Of a DNA stretch of 64,000 bases, positions 60,506 through 64,000 are shown one piece after another; position 1 is the first letter of the stretch, and every line of letters starts with the position of its first letter. The notes beneath the pieces were generated by a model that saw nothing but the letters and a program-made list of their open reading frames with translations, ran no database searches and was not told where the DNA came from. A program made the position numbers and the translations under genes. This DNA comes from Nannocystis pusilla. GTDB taxonomy: Bacteria; Myxococcota_A; Polyangia; Nannocystales; Nannocystaceae. Location of the stretch: the NCBI RefSeq assembly GCF_026626665.1, contig NZ_JAPNKE010000002.1:4131168-4195167 (forward strand). The letters run 5' to 3'.

Positions 60506-63284
60506 TCAGCCTTTGCACGCAGCCCAGCTCGGGCCGTGCCCCGACTCGACTTGCAGAGGCACCTGAAGCTTGTCGCCCGCGGCGCCCTCCATCAGCGGAC
60601 GCGCGAGGGCGATGAGCTCGTCGACGCGGCCGGCCTCGCACTCGAAGATGAGCTCGTCGTGGACGGTCAGCAGCATCTGCGCCCACGGCTTGTCGGCCAG
60701 CGCGGCGTCGACGGCGATCATGGCCCGCTTCATGATGTCGGCGGCGCTGCCCTGGATCGGCGTGTTGCGGGCGATCCGCTCGCCGTAGGAGCGCGCGGCC
60801 CCCTTGCGCGCGAGCTCGGGATCCGCCGCCTGCGGCCGAAGATGGTCTCGGCGTAGCCGCGCGCGCTGGCGAGGTCGATGAGCTCCTCCATGTAGCGCGA
60901 CACGCCGGGGATCTTCTCGAAGTAGACCTTGATGTAGCTGCCGGCCTTGCCGCGCGGGATGCCGAGCTGGCGCGCGAGACCGAACGCCGACTGGCCGTAG
61001 ATGACGCCGAAGTTGACGGCCTTGGCGATCCGCCGCTGATCGGCGGTGACGTCCTGCTCGGCGACGCCGAACACCTCGGCCGCGGTGCGCCGGTGGACGT
61101 CGACGCCGTCGTGGAAGGACGACACCAGGTTCTTGTCGCCCGAGAGGTGGGCCAGGATCCGCAGCTCGATCTGCGAGTAGTCGAGCGCGACCAGCTCCTT
61201 GCCCGGCGGAGCGACGAAGGCCTCGCGGATCTGCCGGCCGACCTCGCTGCGGATCGGGATGTTCTGCAGGTTGGGGTCCTTGCTCGACAGACGCCCGGTC
61301 TGCGCCACCGCCTGGCGGAAGTTGGTGTGCAGGCGCCCGGTGACCGGATTGATCTCCTGCGGCAGCGAGTCGAGGTAGGTGCCCTTCAGCTTGGTGAGGC
61401 CGCGGTACTCGAGGATGAGGCCGACCACCGGGTGATAGGCGGCGAGCTCCTCGAGCACCGCGGCGTCGGTCGAGAAGCCGGTCTTGGTCTTGCGCCCGGC
61501 CTCGAGGCCGAGGTCCTCGAACAGCAGCTTCTGCAGCTGCGTGGGCGAGTCGGGGTTGAGGTCGTAGCCGGCGTGCTCGGCGATCTGCGCCCGCAGTTTC
61601 GCGATGTCGGCGCCCATGACCTCGCCCTGCTTGGCCAGGACGCCGGCGTCGACGCGCACGCCCGTCTCCTCGATGCGCTGCAGCACGCGCGCCAGCGGCA
61701 TCTCCATCTCGTCGAACAGCGAGCGCAGCGCGCTCGACTCCTCGAGCTGCGGGCGCAGGTGGGCACCTGTCTTCAAGGCCAGCTCGGCGCGCTCGCAGGC
61801 GTAGAGCGTGGTGCGGTCGACCGGGGCGCGGGTGAAGGTGACCGCCTTCTTGCCCTTGCCGAGCACGTCCTCCTGGACGCCCGCGGTGTAGGCGAACAGG
61901 TCCTTGGCCAGCTCGGCGAGGTTGTGGGACGCGCGCGCGGGGTCGAGGGTGTACGAGGCGAGCTTGGGGTCCATCCCCAGCGGCCCGAGCTCGACGCCGT
62001 GGCGGCGCAGCACGATCGCCTGGAACTTCGACCCCTGGGCGACCAGCGGCAGGGCGCCGGTGGTCAGCCGGCGCAGCTGGGCGCTGATGATGTCCTTCGG
62101 GACATGTTTCACCAGCAAGGCGTCGCCCTCGTGCGCGACCGGGACGTAAGCCGGCGCCGGGGCCCCTCGCCGCCGGGCGCGAGGGCCACGCCGACCAGCG
62201 CGGCGCGCATCGAGTCGGCGATGTCGACGACGATCTGCAGCGCGAGGCTGCTGCTCTTCGCCAGCGTCTCGTCGACGTAGGCGACCAGCTCGGCCTCGCT
62301 GCCGAGAGTGCGGTAGCGCGACTTGTCGAGGGTGAGCGGGGCGCCGGGGCGCAGCTCGAGCGGGCCCTCGGGCGGCTTGTGCTCGATGGCCTTGCTCTTG
62401 AGGCCGAGCAGGCTCTTGAACCCCAGCGGGGCGAAGAACGCCTCCATCGTGGCCTGGTCGCTGCCGTGGTCGGCGAGCTCGTCGAGCGGGCGCGGCAGCG
62501 GGACGTCGCAGCGCAGCTGCACGAGCTGCCGGCTGAGGCGCGCGTTGGCGGCGTGCTCCTGCAGGGCCTCGCGCCGCTTGGCCTGCTTGATGCTGGCGGC
62601 GCCGCTGAGCAGGCCCTCGAGATCGCCGAACTCCTCGAGCAGCTGCGCGGCGGTCTTGGGGCCGATGCCGGGCACGCCGGGGACGTTGTCGGAGCTGTCG
62701 CCGGTGAGCGCGAGCAGGTCGACGAGCTTGGTCGGCGGCACGCCCCACTTCTCGACGACCTCGGCCGGGCCGATCAGCTTCGACTTCATCGAGTCCCACA
62801 TGAGGATCGGCTTGCGCTCGCCGTCGCCGGCGTCGATGAGCTGCATGAGGTCCTTGTCGGTCGAGAGGATGACGACCGAACGCCCGGCCTTCTGCGCGGC
62901 CTGGGCGTAGCAGCCGATGATGTCGTCGGCCTCGACCCCGGGGACCTCGATCACCGGCAGGCCCAGCGCAGCAGTCGCCTGGCGGACCAGCGGGATCTGC
63001 GGCACCAGATCCTCGGGCATCGGCGGGCGGTGCGCCTTGTAGGCCGGGTACAGCTCGGTGCGGAAGCTCTTCTCGCTGTGGTCGAACACGGCGATGAAGA
63101 CCTCGGGCTGGAACTCCTTCCGCATGGCCTGGATCATGCGGACGAACCCGTGCACGGCGTTGATCGGCACGCCCCCGGGCGCGCTCAGGCTCGGCATGGC
63201 ATGGAAGGCGCGGAAGATGAAGTTGTTGCCGTCGATGAGGAAGACGCTGCCAGGGCCGCCTTGAGGACGCGCGTTTGTGCTCAC
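60506..63284 (-). CDS. polA: DNA polymerase I (two apparent frameshifts; repeat insertion)
   Basis: About 926 residues from GTG 63284. The N-terminal 5' nuclease is complete (FLIDGNNFIFRAFHAM, FDHSEKSFRTELYPAYKAHRP, EADDIIGCYA, LTGDSSDNVPGVPGIGPKTA), followed by a 3'-5' exonuclease-like domain and the polymerase domain with VALDYSQIELRILAHLSGD, AKAVNFGVIYGQSAFGLA and LLTVHDELIFEC. Frame changes occur near 62165 (VALAPGGEGP to APAYVPVAHEGD) and near 60830 (RRRR to the end domain KRAMIAVDAALADKPWAQML). Since polA is essential or near-essential, I treat these as indel errors. LVKHVPKDIISAQLRR at about residue 395 is encoded by the palindrome ATGTCC-TTCG-GGACAT (62090-62105). Confidence 0.9.
62090..62113. 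repeat. Palindromic element inside polA
   Basis: ATGTCC-TTCG-GGACAT (62090-62105), continuing GTTT. On the coding strand the loop is CGAA and the peptide is KHVPKDII. This is the copy with the clearest TTCG hairpin form; the encoded RNA of the opposite strand could form a UUCG tetraloop. Confidence 0.8.
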
Positions 63285-63636
63285 GCTGCGGGTTCTACCA
63301 CAAGCGAGCGGCGGGTCGACCCGGTCCCGGCGCTCGCAGCGGCCCGCGGCGCCCGGGCCGATCTGCGCCTGCGCACGTCGTGGTCCTGCCCGCCGAGGCG
63401 CGCCGGCTAGGCTGTCTTTCGGGACAGATGAGCGGCGACCTCGGCCGCGCGCAACATGAAAGGATCCGGGCTCGCTGCGGAGGTGCCGGCCGCGTCGCGA
63501 CGGCCCGCGCTCGTCGAGCGAGGCGCCGCGGTCCACATGTCCCTCCGGACATGTAAAGCGCGTGGAATCGGGCGTACGACATGGCCCGAAGGACAGGTTG
63601 ACATGACCTGTCCCGCGGGACATGTGATGACGGCCG
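63285..63636. repeat. Intergenic region with palindromic mosaic
   Basis: Contains GGCTGTCTTTCGGGACAG (63411-63428), the perfect 8-4-8 ACATGTCC-CTCC-GGACATGT (63535-63554), CATGGCCCGAAGGACAGG, and TGTCCCGCGGGACA (63609-63622). Between 63290 and 63410 I see nothing specific. The last elements lie right beside the end of the formylglycine-enzyme-like gene. Confidence 0.75.
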
Positions 63637-64000
63637 TCAGCGCGGGTCGGCGGCGCAGCGGAAGCCGATGCCGTGGGTGTGCGCGTCGGCGTCGTTGGGG
63701 AAGCGCAGCGCCGGGTCGGTGTGCTCGGGCTCGGAGCTGTTGAAGGCGCCGCCGCGGATCACCCGGTTGTTGCCGGGCATCGGCGGGGCCGGCTCGCCCT
63801 CGGCGGTCGGGTAGCGCTCGAAGCGGTCCGCCGTCCACTCGAACACGTTGCCGACGAGATCGAACAGGCCGTTCTCGGTCTTGCCGCCGGGGAAGCTGCC
63901 GACCGGGGCGGTGCCGACGAACTTGTCGTCGGCGGGGTACATCGGCTCGACCGGCGGCAGGCCCTTCTGCTTGCGCCACGCCACGCACTCGGTGCCGCAG
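63637..64000 (-). CDS. FGE-sulfatase (SUMF1) domain protein, 5' end outside window
   Basis: The last 121 residues of a minus-strand gene entering from the right edge; no start is visible. The conserved SUMF1/formylglycine-generating-enzyme core is present: NGLFDLVGNVFEWTADRF, RVIRGGAFNSSEPEHTDPALRF and a final GIGFRCAADPR. Real FGE oxidises a sulfatase Cys, but most bacterial homologs are of other function, including ergothioneine synthesis and kinase-linked proteins. CGTECVAW at the visible N-terminus contains two cysteines, though the canonical active-site pair lies elsewhere and cannot be checked here. Confidence 0.8.
   Translation of the reverse strand, partial: CGTECVAWRKQKGLPPVEPMYPADDKFVGTAPVGSFPGGKTENGLFDLVGNVFEWTADRFERYPTAEGEPAPPMPGNNRVIRGGAFNSSEPEHTDPALRFPNDADAHTHGIGFRCAADPR

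Overview
The window is GC-rich (roughly 70%) bacterial chromosome, most likely from a predatory myxobacterium (Myxococcota), possibly near the Nannocystis group. The reasons are: MYXO-CTERM-type sorting tails on at least two secreted proteins (8910-11117 and 34085-35527), many lipoproteins with Ser/Thr/Gly/Pro-rich linkers, two-component genes fused to TPR modules, a sigma-54 activator, and a typical delta-type housekeeping set. The family-level placement is inference. I saw no rRNA, tRNA, CRISPR array, integrase or intact transposase.

Layout. 1-5.7 kb: partial zinc-ribbon protein, a lipoprotein, a P1-nuclease/phospholipase-C-like exported protein, then about 1 kb of decayed, repeat-filled DNA. 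5.7-16.2 kb: zinc-ribbon membrane protein, HTTM protein and its partner, a large MYXO-CTERM metalloprotease, PBP4-type DD-peptidase, DUF2167 protein, HEAT-like protein and a diacylglycerol-kinase-like enzyme. 16.3-18.9 kb: OmpR-type regulator and sensor kinase with a 7-4-7 direct repeat just upstream. 19-27.4 kb: paralogous membrane proteins, PAS-STAS protein, Omp85-like barrel, ATP-grasp enzyme, luciferase-like monooxygenase and a lamin-tail lipoprotein. 27.4-32 kb: recD2, yebC, ruvC, ruvA. 32.2-37 kb: secreted trypsin-like protease, metzincin-like protein, repeat-bearing Smr protein. 37-41.5 kb: argC-argB-M20 peptidase-CNNM operon on the minus strand. 42-49.8 kb: a tight minus-strand run with wHTH, sigma-54 activator, TPR-kinase, receiver, thioesterase, lipoprotein and MutH-like nuclease. 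49.9-64 kb: EGF-like lipoprotein, bioA, lipoproteins, rseP-tsaB, CCA-adding enzyme, polA, and a partial formylglycine-generating-enzyme-like protein.

The most unusual feature is a family of short palindromes scattered through the whole window (about fifty places by eye). The core is TGTCC-N4-GGACA, often extended to ACATGTCC-N4-GGACATGT, with central bases such as TTCG/CGAA, TCGA, CCGA or CTCC. Copies occur in almost every intergenic gap, often in dense mosaics, and also inside reading frames: polA, the sensor kinase, the DD-peptidase, the PAS-STAS gene, lipoproteins, a MYXO-CTERM tail and a signal peptide. The common forms have no stop codon in any of six frames, so they can sit inside genes. 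They resemble in concept, but not in sequence, the Rickettsia palindromic elements and REP/REPIN sequences.

Second, at least fifteen genes, including polA and recD2, are interrupted by one-base frame changes, many at G/C runs. Because essential genes are affected, I read most of these as assembly indels. Spans for such genes are given start to stop across the break.
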